A stretch of 64,000 bases of DNA from Curtobacterium aurantiacum (GCF_018598555.1 NZ_JAHEWN010000004.1:124001-188000); one strand, 5' to 3'; counted from the stretch's first letter, positions 24,360 to 35,493 are shown. Numbers and translations: made by a program. Notes: generated by a model from the sequence alone, not told the origin.

Positions 24360-24680
24360 ACCGGGCGTCCTTGGCGGAACCGGGCGTACCTGGTCGAATC
24401 GGGCGTACCTGGTCGAATCAGGCGTACCGGATCCGTTGTTCCGACCAGGTACGCCCGTTCCCACCAGCCATCGCGCCCGCTCTGGGAAGAACCGGGCATG
24501 CCTGCCAACACCGGGCGTACCTACCAAGAACGGGCGTACCTACCAAGAACGGGCGTACCTGATCCGTTGTTCCGACCAGGTACGCCCGTTCCCACCAGCC
24601 ATCGCACCCGCTCTGGGAAGAACCGGGCATGCCTACCAAGACCGGGCGTACCTGCCAAGACCGGGCGTACCTGCGAGAAC
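24360..24680. repeat. 19-bp iteron array, locus 2 (three sub-arrays)
   Basis: GGGCGTACCT-type units start at 24363, 24382, 24401 and 24420, then 24494, 24513, 24532 and 24551, then 24625, 24644 and 24663, all with a 19-base period. The first two sub-arrays end in an inverted copy (24445-24457 and 24576-24588). The segment with inverted copy and TGGGAAGAAC tail is duplicated at a 131-base offset. It fills most of the ~420-base gap 3' of the minus-strand siderophore-interacting gene. Confidence 0.85.
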
Positions 24681-24713
24681 CAAGCACCACCACCACCAGC
24701 CCGAACACCGCCG

Positions 24714-25559
24714 TCAGTCGGTGAAGATCACCCCGACGGGCTCGCGCTTCTCCTCCTGGAACTCGTCCTCACCACGACCGAGCGCCCAGTACGCCGACAA
24801 CGACATCTCACGCTTCTCCAGCCCCCAGTCGTCCTGCAGCAGCCGACGGATCGCCTTCATCGCGGTCCGCTCGCCGTGCGCGAAGACCTGCACCGGCCGG
24901 GAGGCACGTGGCAGTCCGCGGGCCGTCTCCAGCAGGAGCGTGCCCGGCTGGGCGCCGGTGGCGTCCCGGTGCAGCCACCGCAGGTCGACCCCGGCCGGGT
25001 GCCGGAGGTCCTGCTCGTCTGCGGGCCCGGCCACCTCGACCAGGGCGACGCCCGTGGCGGTGTCGGGCATCGACTCGAGTGCGGCGCCGATCGCGGGCAG
25101 GGCGCTGTCGTCACCGAGCAGCACGTGCGTGACCGTCGGGTCGGTGGTCGGCGCGTAGCCACCACCGGGTCCGGACAGGGCGAGTCGATCGCCCGGCTGC
25201 GCGGACGCTGCCCAGGGACCGGCGAGGCCCTCGTCGCCGTGCACGACGAAGTCGATCGCAATGGTGCGGGTGGTGTGGTCGACCGCGCGCACGGTGTAGG
25301 TGCGGCGGGCGGGGCGGTCCTGCTTCGGCAGGGTCTCGCGCAGGGCCTCGAGGTCGTAGGGCGGCACGAGTCCGAGCAACGGCTTCGCGAGCAGGAGCTT
25401 GACGTACTTGTCGGTCGCGGCGAGCCGGTCGGGGTCGGCCTGGGCGACGAAGTCCTCGAAGGCCGAGCCGCCCAGGTGCACGCGCACCATGTGGGGCGAG
25501 AGCCGTTCGGTGCGGTCGACGACGAAGACGTGCTGGGGGCGCTTGGGTTTCGAGCTCAT
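24714..25559 (-). CDS. Siderophore-interacting protein (FAD-dependent ferric reductase)
   Basis: 281 residues from ATG 25559. The FAD-binding beta-barrel contains RRTYTVRAVDHTTRTIAIDFVVHG and GPGGGYAP. The C-terminal NAD(P)-like domain has VLLGDDSALPAIGAALESMP, HGERTAMKAIRRLL and a late SLSAYWALGRGEDEF. This is the ViuB/SIP family, which releases iron from imported ferric siderophores in the cytoplasm. It diverges from heme oxygenase across a DtxR-type iron box, so it is probably iron-repressed. Confidence 0.9.
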   Translation of the reverse strand: MSSKPKRPQHVFVVDRTERLSPHMVRVHLGGSAFEDFVAQADPDRLAATDKYVKLLLAKPLLGLVPPYDLEALRETLPKQDRPARRTYTVRAVDHTTRTIAIDFVVHGDEGLAGPWAASAQPGDRLALSGPGGGYAPTTDPTVTHVLLGDDSALPAIGAALESMPDTATGVALVEVAGPADEQDLRHPAGVDLRWLHRDATGAQPGTLLLETARGLPRASRPVQVFAHGERTAMKAIRRLLQDDWGLEKREMSLSAYWALGRGEDEFQEEKREPVGVIFTD

Positions 25560-25625
25560 CGTGGGGGAGCTTCCTCTCGCAGGTTCGGCGTCACCTGGGT
25601 GATCCCTGCTTGACGCGCGCAGCAC

Positions 25626-25644
25626 TAAGGTTAGCCTTACCTCA
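25626..25644. promoter_or_regulatory. DtxR/IdeR iron box
   Basis: TAAGGTTAGCCTTACCTCA matches 16 of 19 positions of the DtxR consensus (TTAGGTTAGSCTAACCTWA). It abuts the heme oxygenase ATG at 25644 and lies 66 bases from the siderophore-interacting start, so it can repress both genes when iron is plentiful. Confidence 0.85.
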
Positions 25645-26336
25645 TGGACTCGACCGTCATCCCGTTCTCCGAGCTGCTGCGGCGACGCACGCGGCGCTCG
25701 CACGGTGCCTCGGCCACGAGCGGCTTCATGCAGGACCTGCTCGGCGGTGACTGCGACGTCGCCGACTACGCGGACCTGCTCGGTCAGTACGCCTTCGTGT
25801 ACGACGCGCTCGAACGGGCCGCGGAACGCATGGCGGACCACCCCGTGGCGGCACCGTTCGTCACCGCGCAGCTCACCCGGATGCCGGCGATCCGCGCCGA
25901 CCTCGAGTACCTCATCGGCCCGGACTGGTCCGAGCTGGTGTGCCCACTCCCCGCGACGACGGCGTACGTTCGCCGGCTCAACGAGGTCGCGGCCGAGTGG
26001 CCCGGCGGCTTCGTGGCGCACCACTACACGCGCTACCTCGGCGACGTGTCCGGCGGCCACGTGATCGGCCAGGTGCTGGCCGAGCGGTTCGGGTTCGACA
26101 CGAACGGTGTCCTCTTCTACATCTTCGACCAGGTCGCCGACCCGGGCGACTTCGAGCACACCTACCGGGCACAGCTGGATGTCGCGCCCTGGTCGGCCGA
26201 GGAGCAGGAGCAGGTCATCGCCGAGGTCGAGCTGGCCTACGAGCTGAACCGCGGGCTGCTCGCGGGACTCGATGCCCGGCGTGCTCCGTTCCGTCAGGAG
26301 CCCGGCGGCGCGTCGATCGGCGCCGTCACGGCCTGA
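25644..26336 (+). CDS. hmuO: Heme oxygenase (biliverdin-producing)
   Basis: 230 residues, normal length. The proximal heme ligand is His20 (RRSHGASA) and the distal-helix signature GDVSGGHVIG is at 133-142. It opens heme to biliverdin, CO and iron in the cytoplasm, using it as an iron source. The message is probably leaderless, because the iron box ends at the start codon. No heme transporter is adjacent. Confidence 0.92.
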   Translation: MDSTVIPFSELLRRRTRRSHGASATSGFMQDLLGGDCDVADYADLLGQYAFVYDALERAAERMADHPVAAPFVTAQLTRMPAIRADLEYLIGPDWSELVCPLPATTAYVRRLNEVAAEWPGGFVAHHYTRYLGDVSGGHVIGQVLAERFGFDTNGVLFYIFDQVADPGDFEHTYRAQLDVAPWSAEEQEQVIAEVELAYELNRGLLAGLDARRAPFRQEPGGASIGAVTA

Positions 26337-26506
26337 CCCCAGCGCCGGACCCGTCCGCGACGGCACCGTCACGGCCTGACCCGGCACCTGGACGGGTCCG
26401 CCTCGGTGCCGCGCGTCCGTCCGGACGGTCGACGTCATGCGCCCCCGCGTGCCGATACGCTGCTGGGACCCGGGACCAGCCTCCCGGACGACCCGGAAAG
26501 GACTCC

Positions 26507-29161
<2,655 letters not shown>

Positions 29162-29177
29162 CGCCCGGAACCGCCGG

Positions 29178-29215
29178 ACGGGAGGCCCGGTGCCAGCTGG
29201 CACCGGGCCTCCCGT
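29178..29215. terminator. GGAGGC-family palindrome
   Basis: Perfect 38-bp palindrome centred on AGCT with arm ACGGGAGGCCCGGTGCC, 17 bases after ppc. Confidence 0.8.
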
Positions 29216-29274
29216 TGCGTCCGTGCGCACGTCCGGGGCCGCTCCGCCGCGTGCTCGGGACATGCCGCGTGAGC

Positions 29275-29420
29275 GCTGGCGAGATGTCGCGAACCGTCGG
29301 ACGCGCGGTCGCCGAGCGAACAATCGTGACCTCTCGGCGGACGTGAGCGGGGTGTCGTGACCGCTCGCGGCGGCGTCAGTCATGGTCCAGGTGACGGCGA
29401 CTCGGCGACATCGTGACCAT
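29275..29420. repeat. Diverged copy of the TCGTGACC/GAGCGGGG repeat
   Basis: Contains CGCGAACCGTCGG, TGAGCGGGGTGTCGTGACCG and further CGTGACC motifs that match the tandem repeat units at 34784 and 34958. It occupies the gap before the STAS gene. Confidence 0.5.
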
Positions 29421-29484
29421 TCCGAGGCGTCGAGCCGGTAGGTTGCTGCTTGCAAGGCGCACCGATCTGAGGAGACCAACCGAG

Positions 29485-29820
29485 ATGGACATCGTCGTAC
29501 ACGAGGCGGAGACCGACACCGCCGTCCTGGAGTGCAGCGGCCGACTCAACATGGTCTCGGCGCCCACGTTCCGCGAAACGGTCGCGCAGATCGTCGGGAA
29601 CGGGCGTTCGCGGCTCGTCGTCGAGCTCTCCGGGGTCGAGTTCATGGACTCCTCCGGCCTCGGCGCACTGGTCGGCAGCCTGAAGACCGCCCGACAGGCC
29701 GGCGGAGACCTCCGTATCGCGGCACCGTCGGAGCAGGTCCAGATGGTCCTGAAGCTCTCGAACATCGACAAGATCCTGCGGACGTACCCCGACGGGGACG
29801 CCGCGGTGACCGACTGGTGA
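29485..29820 (+). CDS. STAS-domain anti-sigma factor antagonist
   Basis: 111 residues from ATG 29485 with GAGGAG 11 bases upstream. The STAS fold is clear, with the phosphorylatable serine motif FMDSSGLGAL (Ser56/Ser57). It is the partner-switching antagonist that frees a sigma factor when unphosphorylated. It overlaps the anti-sigma kinase gene by one base (TGATG), so the two are translationally coupled. No sigma factor of this class is in the window. Confidence 0.9.
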   Translation: MDIVVHEAETDTAVLECSGRLNMVSAPTFRETVAQIVGNGRSRLVVELSGVEFMDSSGLGALVGSLKTARQAGGDLRIAAPSEQVQMVLKLSNIDKILRTYPDGDAAVTDW

Positions 29821-30233
29821 TGACCGCCCCCGTCGCCGAGCACATGCTCGCACTGGCGTGCCCGCCGGACGACGTGTCGGCCGTGCACGACTTCCTCGCG
29901 GGCGTGTGGCAGCACGACCCCACCGTCTCCGCCGAGGACCGGATGGCCCTCGAACTCGCCCTCGTCGAGCTGACCTCGAACGTCATCGAGCACGGCGCCC
30001 GAGCCGACGGCGTGTCGTGCGAACTCCGTCTCGAGATCGGCATCGAGCGGTTCCAGGCCCTGCTGTCCGACGACGGGGTCGCTGCGACGGTCGACCCGGA
30101 CGCGGCCGAGCTGCCGGACGACTTCGCCGAGGGTGGTCGTGGTCTGGCCCTCGTCCGCATGGTCGTCGACGACCTGCGGTACGAGCGCATCGCCGACCGG
30201 AACCGGTGGACGGTCCTGCGCGAACGCCACTGA
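29820..30233 (+). CDS. Anti-sigma serine kinase (RsbW-like ATPase)
   Basis: 137 residues from ATG 29820. The GHKL ATPase N-box is visible in ALELALVELTSNVIEHGARA, and the G-boxes in LLSDDGVAA and FAEGGRGLALVRMVVDDLRY. It should phosphorylate the STAS partner and bind a sigma factor. Being encoded with its antagonist, it suggests an RsbV/RsbW-type stress switch whose sigma factor is elsewhere. Confidence 0.87.
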   Translation: MTAPVAEHMLALACPPDDVSAVHDFLAGVWQHDPTVSAEDRMALELALVELTSNVIEHGARADGVSCELRLEIGIERFQALLSDDGVAATVDPDAAELPDDFAEGGRGLALVRMVVDDLRYERIADRNRWTVLRERH

Positions 30234-30336
30234 TCGCTCCGGACGGTCATCCGCGCAGCGCACTCGACGGGCCGTAAACCGCAATGACGCGGTGGGGATT
30301 GCTGCGCATCCCGGACACCGTGTCACGATCTGCGCG

Positions 30337-31320
30337 ATGACTGTCGAACCCGATCCCCGGATCCGGTTCGAGACGTCCGGTTCCGGACTCGACGCCGCCG
30401 TGCAGCTGTACGAAGAGGCCTACGAGAGCAGCGGGTTCTCGGCGTCCCGGACCGATCGCCCGTTCGCGTACCGGTTCCAGGTCGTGGGCAACGACGCGAT
30501 GACCTTCCGCTCCACCCGGTTCGACGGGCGGATGCAGGGCGAGGTCGAGGTCCCCGACGAGTACGTCGTGATGTGGACCTCCGACGGCGGGGGACGGGTT
30601 GACGTCGGGCGTCAGGAGGTCGACTTCGCGCCAGGGACGCCCCGGGTCTTCCCCACCAGGCGCCCCTTCGTGTTCGACCTGCAGGACATCCGGCAGAGCC
30701 TGGTGCAGTTCGACCGTGCGTACCTCGAGGGTGTCGCCGCCGAGGTGCACGGCACCCGGCCCGGTCCCCTCTTCTTCGACCACACCGCCGTGCCGCGGCC
30801 CGAAGACCTCCGCGCCTGGAACGCGCGGGTCCAGCGCGCCGCCTCGGTCGTGCTCGGCCGGGCGCCGCTCACCGAACTCGCCCTCGCCGAGACCGTGCGC
30901 GAGACCGCGCTGTCCTTCCTCCAGACGTTCCCGCACGAGTCGATCGCCCCCGACGTCGCCCTGCCGCAGGGCGCCACCGGCCGGGTACGCCAGGCCCTGG
31001 AGTTCATGCACGCCTTCGCCCACACGCCCGTGACCACCACCGACGTCGCCGAGCATGTCGGACTGAGCGTCCGCGGGCTGCAGCAGGCCTTCCAACGGCA
31101 GGTGGGCACGGCGCCGAACGCGTTGCTCCGCGGTATCCGGCTGGACCGCGTGCACGAGGAGCTCCGTCGGGGGTCGGCGGGTGAGCTCACCGTGGCGAGC
31201 GTCGCGCTGCGCTGGGGCTTCGCGCACCTCGGCCGGTTCTCGGCGGCCTACGCGGCGCGCTTCGGTCAGTACCCGCGCGACACCCTGCAGCAGCCGCGCG
31301 GCGCGGTCCCGCAGCCCTGA
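30337..31320 (+). CDS. AraC-family transcriptional regulator
   Basis: 327 residues from ATG 30337. A CACGAT box lies 7 bases upstream, so it may be leaderless. The N-terminal ~200 residues form an AraC-binding-like domain (AYRFQVVGNDAMTFRSTRFD). The C-terminal ~100 residues have both helix-turn-helix units (VTTTDVAEHVGLSVRGLQQA and TVASVALRWGFAHLGRFSAA). It is a sister of the regulator at 9101. Target unknown. Confidence 0.85.
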   Translation: MTVEPDPRIRFETSGSGLDAAVQLYEEAYESSGFSASRTDRPFAYRFQVVGNDAMTFRSTRFDGRMQGEVEVPDEYVVMWTSDGGGRVDVGRQEVDFAPGTPRVFPTRRPFVFDLQDIRQSLVQFDRAYLEGVAAEVHGTRPGPLFFDHTAVPRPEDLRAWNARVQRAASVVLGRAPLTELALAETVRETALSFLQTFPHESIAPDVALPQGATGRVRQALEFMHAFAHTPVTTTDVAEHVGLSVRGLQQAFQRQVGTAPNALLRGIRLDRVHEELRRGSAGELTVASVALRWGFAHLGRFSAAYAARFGQYPRDTLQQPRGAVPQP

Positions 31321-31355
31321 CCCCGCGACACCGCGGTCCTCGCCGGCCCGTTCGC

Positions 31356-31361
31356 TACGCT
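31356..31361 (+). promoter_or_regulatory. Leaderless -10 box
   Basis: TACGCT, 6 bases before GTG 31368. Confidence 0.55.
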
Positions 31362-31367
31362 GCCGGG

Positions 31368-31946
31368 GTGAGCAGACCGCGACCGTGGGTGATCGTCCCC
31401 GGGATCTGGAACTCGGACCCGGACCACTGGCAGTCCGTCTGGCAGCGGGAGCATCATCAGCGGCGCGCCGTCGTCCGCATCGCTCCGGCCTCCTGGAGCG
31501 AACCCGACCCGGACGACTGGCGTGCCGCGATCTCGAGGGCAGTTGCCGCGTGTCCCGAACCCCCGGTGCTCATCGCCCACAGCCTCGGCGTGCTGGCCGT
31601 CGCCGACTGGCTCGCCAGCACCACCGATGCGCCGGACCGTGTCGCCGGGGCGTTCCTCGTTGCCCCGCCCGACCCGCTCGGTGGATCGTTCCCGGCCGAG
31701 GCGTCCGGCTTCGCGGCGCCACGGCCCGTGCCCGCGGGGCAGCAGGTCCCGACGCGCCTGGTCGTGAGCGATGACGACCCGTACTGCAGTGCGGATCGAG
31801 CCCTCGCCTTCGCGCAGGTCATGGGCGCGCAGAGCGTGCGCATCGGGGCCCTCGGACACGTCAACGTCGCGAGTGGTGTGGGGCCGTGGCCCGCCGGTCG
31901 AGCACTGCTGCGGACGTTCGAGGACGGCATCCGACCGCCACGGTGA
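31368..31946 (+). CDS. RBBP9/YdeN-family alpha/beta hydrolase
   Basis: 192 residues from GTG 31368. VIVPGIWNSDPDHWQSVWQ is the family opening, the nucleophile Ser lies in LIAHSLGVLAVADW, an acidic residue in VVSDDDPYCS, and the catalytic His in LGHVNVASG. RBBP9-like serine hydrolases have unknown bacterial substrates. Cytoplasmic. Confidence 0.85.
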   Translation: MSRPRPWVIVPGIWNSDPDHWQSVWQREHHQRRAVVRIAPASWSEPDPDDWRAAISRAVAACPEPPVLIAHSLGVLAVADWLASTTDAPDRVAGAFLVAPPDPLGGSFPAEASGFAAPRPVPAGQQVPTRLVVSDDDPYCSADRALAFAQVMGAQSVRIGALGHVNVASGVGPWPAGRALLRTFEDGIRPPR

Positions 31947-32041
31947 ACCATGCGCGCGACACGCCGTTCAGGTTCGGCCCGATATGGCAGGCCGTGCAGC
32001 GACACACCGCGGATGTCCGACGTTTCGGCGTCGGCGATATT

Positions 32042-32047
32042 TATCCT
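32042..32047 (+). promoter_or_regulatory. Leaderless -10 box in an AT-rich patch
   Basis: TATCCT, 6 bases before ATG 32054, inside GATATTTATCC, a striking AT-rich run for this genome. Confidence 0.55.
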
Positions 32048-32053
32048 TCGGAC

Positions 32054-33055
32054 ATGGAGACCCAGTCCGGCGCACGCACCCCGCTCGTGGACCCGTTCGG
32101 CCGCGAGCTCGAGGAGTGGCTCCGCGACGCCCCGGCGACCCGCGCCCCGTACGTACCGGACCTCGTCGTCCCACCAGTCACCGGGCCCGTGCAGCGCCCC
32201 GGCTTCACCGTGGCGCCCACGGCCGACGAGGCGGCCGCACCGGCACCGATCGGCGCTCCCGCCTTCCGTCGCGACCGTGCACGCCACGCCGCCGTGTGCG
32301 CCCCCTCGTTCCCGGAGCCACCCGAGCGCCTGGCGCTCCGCATCGAGGACCTGGCCGTCGAGGTCTCGTCGTCCACCGGCCGCAGCACCGTCGACCGCAT
32401 CGTCCTGCTCGAGGACGAGGTCCGCCGCCGCGACGAGGACCTCGCACGCCTCGCCGCGTGGGAAGCCACCGTCGCCGGCTCCGACGACCCCGAGGTGACG
32501 GCCGCCCGCGCCTTCGCCCACACCGTCTTCGCCGACCTGCTGGCCGACGCCGCCGCCGAGGCGGACCGCCGCGACCGCGCAGCAGCCCGTCGCGCCGCGA
32601 CGACCCCCGTCCCGCTCGTCACCCGGCGTGCAACGGCATCTGCACGGGCACAGGCACCCGCGCCGGCTGCCGCTTCCGCCGGGGCACCGATCGCGACCGT
32701 CGCGCCGGCCGTGGAACTCGTCACCCCGGAACGCGACGAACCCGTGCGACCGGTGCCGGGCCTCCCGGCCGTGTCCCCGGTGTCCGCGGCCACGCGACCC
32801 ACCCCGCTCGTCCTGCCCGCCACCGGGCCGACGGTCATCGACCGCGCGGCCTTCGCCGCAGCGCTCACCGCGCACCAGGGCGTCACCGCCAGCACGCCGG
32901 TTGTCCTGCCGGACGCCGTCGCGGCGCCGGTCCTCGACACGTCGGACACCCTGACCGAGGCTCCGGCCGAAGCCGCCGAAGCCGCCGAAGCCGCTCCCGC
33001 CGGCTGGTGGTCGCGACTCGTCGCCCGTCTGCTCGGCCTGCTCGGTCGCCGCTGA
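32054..33055 (+). CDS. Ala/Pro-rich protein of unknown function with C-terminal amphipathic tail
   Basis: 333 residues. The first ~60 residues are Pro-rich. A short helical region (LALRIEDLAVEVSSSTGRST then LLEDEVRRRDEDLARLAAWE) could form a coiled coil around 95-150. Next come long Ala/Pro/Val-rich low-complexity stretches. It ends in PAGWWSRLVARLLGLLGRR, an amphipathic or membrane-binding tail. No signal peptide and no recognised domain. The gene stands alone upstream of the Nif3 gene. Confidence 0.6.
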   Translation: METQSGARTPLVDPFGRELEEWLRDAPATRAPYVPDLVVPPVTGPVQRPGFTVAPTADEAAAPAPIGAPAFRRDRARHAAVCAPSFPEPPERLALRIEDLAVEVSSSTGRSTVDRIVLLEDEVRRRDEDLARLAAWEATVAGSDDPEVTAARAFAHTVFADLLADAAAEADRRDRAAARRAATTPVPLVTRRATASARAQAPAPAAASAGAPIATVAPAVELVTPERDEPVRPVPGLPAVSPVSAATRPTPLVLPATGPTVIDRAAFAAALTAHQGVTASTPVVLPDAVAAPVLDTSDTLTEAPAEAAEAAEAAPAGWWSRLVARLLGLLGRR

Positions 33056-33121
33056 CGGACTGCCTGGAGGCCCGGATCGCCCCACGCGGACCGGCTGCCC
33101 CTGCCGGGGCGGCCGCCTCGG

Positions 33122-33127
33122 TAGACT
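33122..33127 (+). promoter_or_regulatory. Leaderless -10 box of Nif3-family gene
   Basis: TAGACT, 6 bases before ATG 33134. Confidence 0.6.
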
Positions 33128-33133
33128 GACGGG

Positions 33134-33979
33134 ATGCCGACGCTCCGCGAACTCCAGGCCGTGATCGAGGACCTGTGGCCCGCCGCCGGTGCCGAGTCGT
33201 GGGACGCCGTCGGGCTCGTCGCGGGCGACCCGGACGCCACCGTCGAGCACGTGCACCTCGCCGTCGACGCGGTCCCGGCCACCGCCCGTGAAGCCGTCGA
33301 ACTCGGCGCCGGTCTCCTCCTGACGCACCACCCGCTGCTGCTCCGTGGTGTCACGACCATCGCCGAGTCGACGTACAAGGGCAGCGTCCTCGCGACCCTC
33401 GTGCGCGGCGGCAGCGGGCTGCTCGCGGCGCACACCAACGCCGACGTCGTGACGACCGGCACCTCGGCCGTCCTCGCCGACCGCCTCGGTTTGACGGAGC
33501 AGCACCCCCTCGACCCCGGGGCGGACCCCGCGACGGGGATCGGTCGCGTCGGCGTGCTGCCGGAGGGGACGACCCTCGGCGCCCTCGCCCGGAAGCTCGT
33601 CGACCTGCTGCCGCCCACGGCGACCGGCGTCCGCGTCTCCGGCGACTTCGACCAGCCCCTCCGCACCGTGGCGCTCTGCGCGGGCGCGGGTGACTCGCTC
33701 CTCGGGCACCCCGCCGTGCTCGACGCCGACGTCTACATCACGAGCGACCTGCGCCACCACCCGGCCTCCGAGTTCCGCGAACAGGCGCTCCTCGGCGGCG
33801 GGCCGGCGCTCATCGACACCTCGCACTGGGCCACCGAGTGGCTCTGGCTCGACGTCGCGGCGGAACAGCTGCGCAGCCGCGCCGGGGTCCGCGTCACCGT
33901 GAGCGACCTCCGCACCGACCCGTGGGACTTCGCCGTCCTGCCGGCCGCCGAACCCACCACCCCCACAGAAGGAGCCTGA
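33134..33979 (+). CDS. Nif3-like dinuclear metal centre protein
   Basis: 281 residues. Metal ligands appear in LLTHHPLLLRG (His pair), LLAAHTNAD and the late LIDTSHWATEWLW. The protein has the short form, without the PII-like insert of ~370-residue homologues. The YbgI/Nif3 family binds two metals and is often called a GTP cyclohydrolase I-like hydrolase; its role is unsettled. Followed after 2 bases by the coiled-coil gene, as is usual in actinobacteria. Confidence 0.9.
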   Translation: MPTLRELQAVIEDLWPAAGAESWDAVGLVAGDPDATVEHVHLAVDAVPATAREAVELGAGLLLTHHPLLLRGVTTIAESTYKGSVLATLVRGGSGLLAAHTNADVVTTGTSAVLADRLGLTEQHPLDPGADPATGIGRVGVLPEGTTLGALARKLVDLLPPTATGVRVSGDFDQPLRTVALCAGAGDSLLGHPAVLDADVYITSDLRHHPASEFREQALLGGGPALIDTSHWATEWLWLDVAAEQLRSRAGVRVTVSDLRTDPWDFAVLPAAEPTTPTEGA

Positions 33980-33981
33980 CC

Positions 33982-34716
33982 ATGAAGGCAGCACCCGAGG
34001 ACCAGGTCATCCTCCTCGACGTCCAGCGACTCGACAACGACGTCACCCGGATCACGCACCGCATCACCTCGTTGCAGAAGGGCGACCAGCTGACCGAGCT
34101 CGGCAAGCAGGCCGCGGCGCTCCGGAGCGAGCTCGTCGCCGCCACCGGAGAGGTCGAGGACGCCGAGCGTGAGCTCGCCCGGCTGGAGTCCGACACCGCG
34201 ATCGCGCAGGCCCGGGTCGAACGTGACACCACGATGCTGCAGAACGTCGGCAACGCGAAGGATGCCGCCGGGCTGCAGAGCGAGCTCGAATCGCTGCAGC
34301 GGCGCATCGGTGGTCTCGAGACCGCCGAGCTCGAGATCATGGAGAACCTCGACGGGCTCCGCGGCCGGGTCGGTGACATCGAGGCGAAGCTCGCCGACGT
34401 CGAGGCCGCCCGCGGTGGCCTGGTCGCCGAGCGTGACGCCGCGATCGCCCGGCTGACCGCCGACCGCGAGAGCGCCGAGCAGGCCCGCGCCGACGTCGCC
34501 GCCAAGGTGCCGGCCGAGCTGCTCGCGCTGTACGACCGGCAGCGTGCCCGCTACGGGTTCGGTGCCTCGCTGCTGCAGGGCGGCGTGTCGACGGCCTCGG
34601 GCGTGGCGCTCAACAACTCCGACCTGCAGACGATCCGTCGGGCCGCGCCCGACGACGTCGTGCTGTGCCCCGACAGCGACGCCATCCTGGTGCGGACGGC
34701 CGAGTCCGGGCTGTAG
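33982..34716 (+). CDS. Coiled-coil protein of the CT398/DUF164 zinc-ribbon family, ribbon degenerate
   Basis: 244 residues, AAGGAG ribosome site. Residues ~5-180 are a long coiled coil. The C-terminal region should be a C4 zinc ribbon (CxxC...CPxC), but here the pattern is GVSTASGVALNN...VVLCPDSDAILVR, with a single Cys, so zinc binding is lost. The family occurs next to Nif3 and RNase H-like genes and may scaffold flagellar, secretion or nucleic-acid factors; the role here is unknown. Confidence 0.82.
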   Translation: MKAAPEDQVILLDVQRLDNDVTRITHRITSLQKGDQLTELGKQAAALRSELVAATGEVEDAERELARLESDTAIAQARVERDTTMLQNVGNAKDAAGLQSELESLQRRIGGLETAELEIMENLDGLRGRVGDIEAKLADVEAARGGLVAERDAAIARLTADRESAEQARADVAAKVPAELLALYDRQRARYGFGASLLQGGVSTASGVALNNSDLQTIRRAAPDDVVLCPDSDAILVRTAESGL

Positions 34717-34728
34717 GCGCGCGACACA

Positions 34729-34776
34729 GACGGACGGGAGGCGCGGTGCCAGCTGGCACCGCGCCTCCCGTCCGTC
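34729..34776. terminator. GGAGGC-family palindrome
   Basis: Perfect 48-bp palindrome centred on AGCT, arm including GGAGGCGCGGTGCC, 12 bases after the coiled-coil gene. Confidence 0.75.
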
Positions 34777-34783
34777 GTGGGCC

Positions 34784-35076
34784 GGTCGCAACGCGTCGCT
34801 CGCCTGGCGCCGAGCGGTCACGAACCGTCGGTTGCGGTCGTGCCGGCCGACAGTTGGTGACCACTCGGCGAACCTGAGCGGGGAGTCGTGACCGCGCGCG
34901 CCGCCTGACGGGAGGCCCGTGGCGGCGCCGAACCGTGCCTCCCGTCCGTCGCGGGGTGGTCGCAACGCGTCGCTCGCCTGGCGCCGAGCGGTCACGAACC
35001 GTCGGCTGCGGTCGTGCCGGCCGCCAGTTGGTGACCACTCGGCGAACCTGAGCGGGGAGTCGTGACCGCGCGCGCC
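34784..35076. repeat. Tandem duplication, 174-base period
   Basis: Two 119-base copies (34784-34902 and 34958-35076) differ at about two positions and are separated by a GGAGGC palindrome. Each contains GAGCGGTCACGAACCGTCGG and GAGCGGGGAGTCGTGACCG. Together with the palindrome before each copy, the repeating unit is 174 bases. No gene is seen. Confidence 0.8.
34908..34946. terminator. GGAGGC-family palindrome inside the tandem repeat
   Basis: Arms GACGGGAGGC and GCCTCCCGTC around an imperfect interior. No gene ends nearby, so it was probably carried along by the duplication. Confidence 0.5.
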
Positions 35077-35120
35077 GCGCGCGCCGACCGATGCGGGCCA
35101 ACCCGGCACGGAGAAGGGGG

Positions 35121-35485
35121 CGAATGGGCCGGCCGTACGCCGGGTTCTGTCCCGCCGCTTGCACGGCGGTGACGGCCATCTCTCTCGGACCGACGTTGCC
35201 GTCGGCCTCCAGCGGTCTACCCGAGGACTCGGCGAGCAGCCTCAGCGTCCTCTGTCTGACCTTGCTCCGGGCGAGGTTTACCGAGCGGATCCGGTCACCC
35301 GGACCCCTGGTGGTCTCTTACACCACCGTTTCACCCTTACCGACGTCTCCGCCGGCGGTCTGCTTTCTGTGGCACTGTCTCGCGGATTGCTCCGGGTGGG
35401 TGTTACCCACCGCCCTGCTCTGTGGAGCCCGGACGTTCCTCGGCGCTCCCGGGGGAGCGACGCGACCGTCTCACCGACCCATTCG
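35121..35485 (-). ncRNA. rnpB: RNase P RNA, class A
   Basis: Read on the minus strand, the conserved parts appear in order: P1 arm CGAATGGG pairing with CCCATTCG at the other end, GAGGAACGTCCGGGCTCCACA, AGGGTGAAACGGTGG followed by GTAAGAGACCACC, and ACAGAACCCGGCGTACGG near the 3' end. The length (~365 bases) fits bacterial type A. It is the catalytic RNA that trims tRNA 5' leaders. Its promoter must lie in the short gap after array 3. Confidence 0.93.
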
Positions 35486-35493
35486 CTGGTGCG

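Noticed and set aside
24360-24680. Possible CRISPR array
   Set aside because: Units are 19 bases with near-identical spacer text and no variable spacers, and no cas gene is present.
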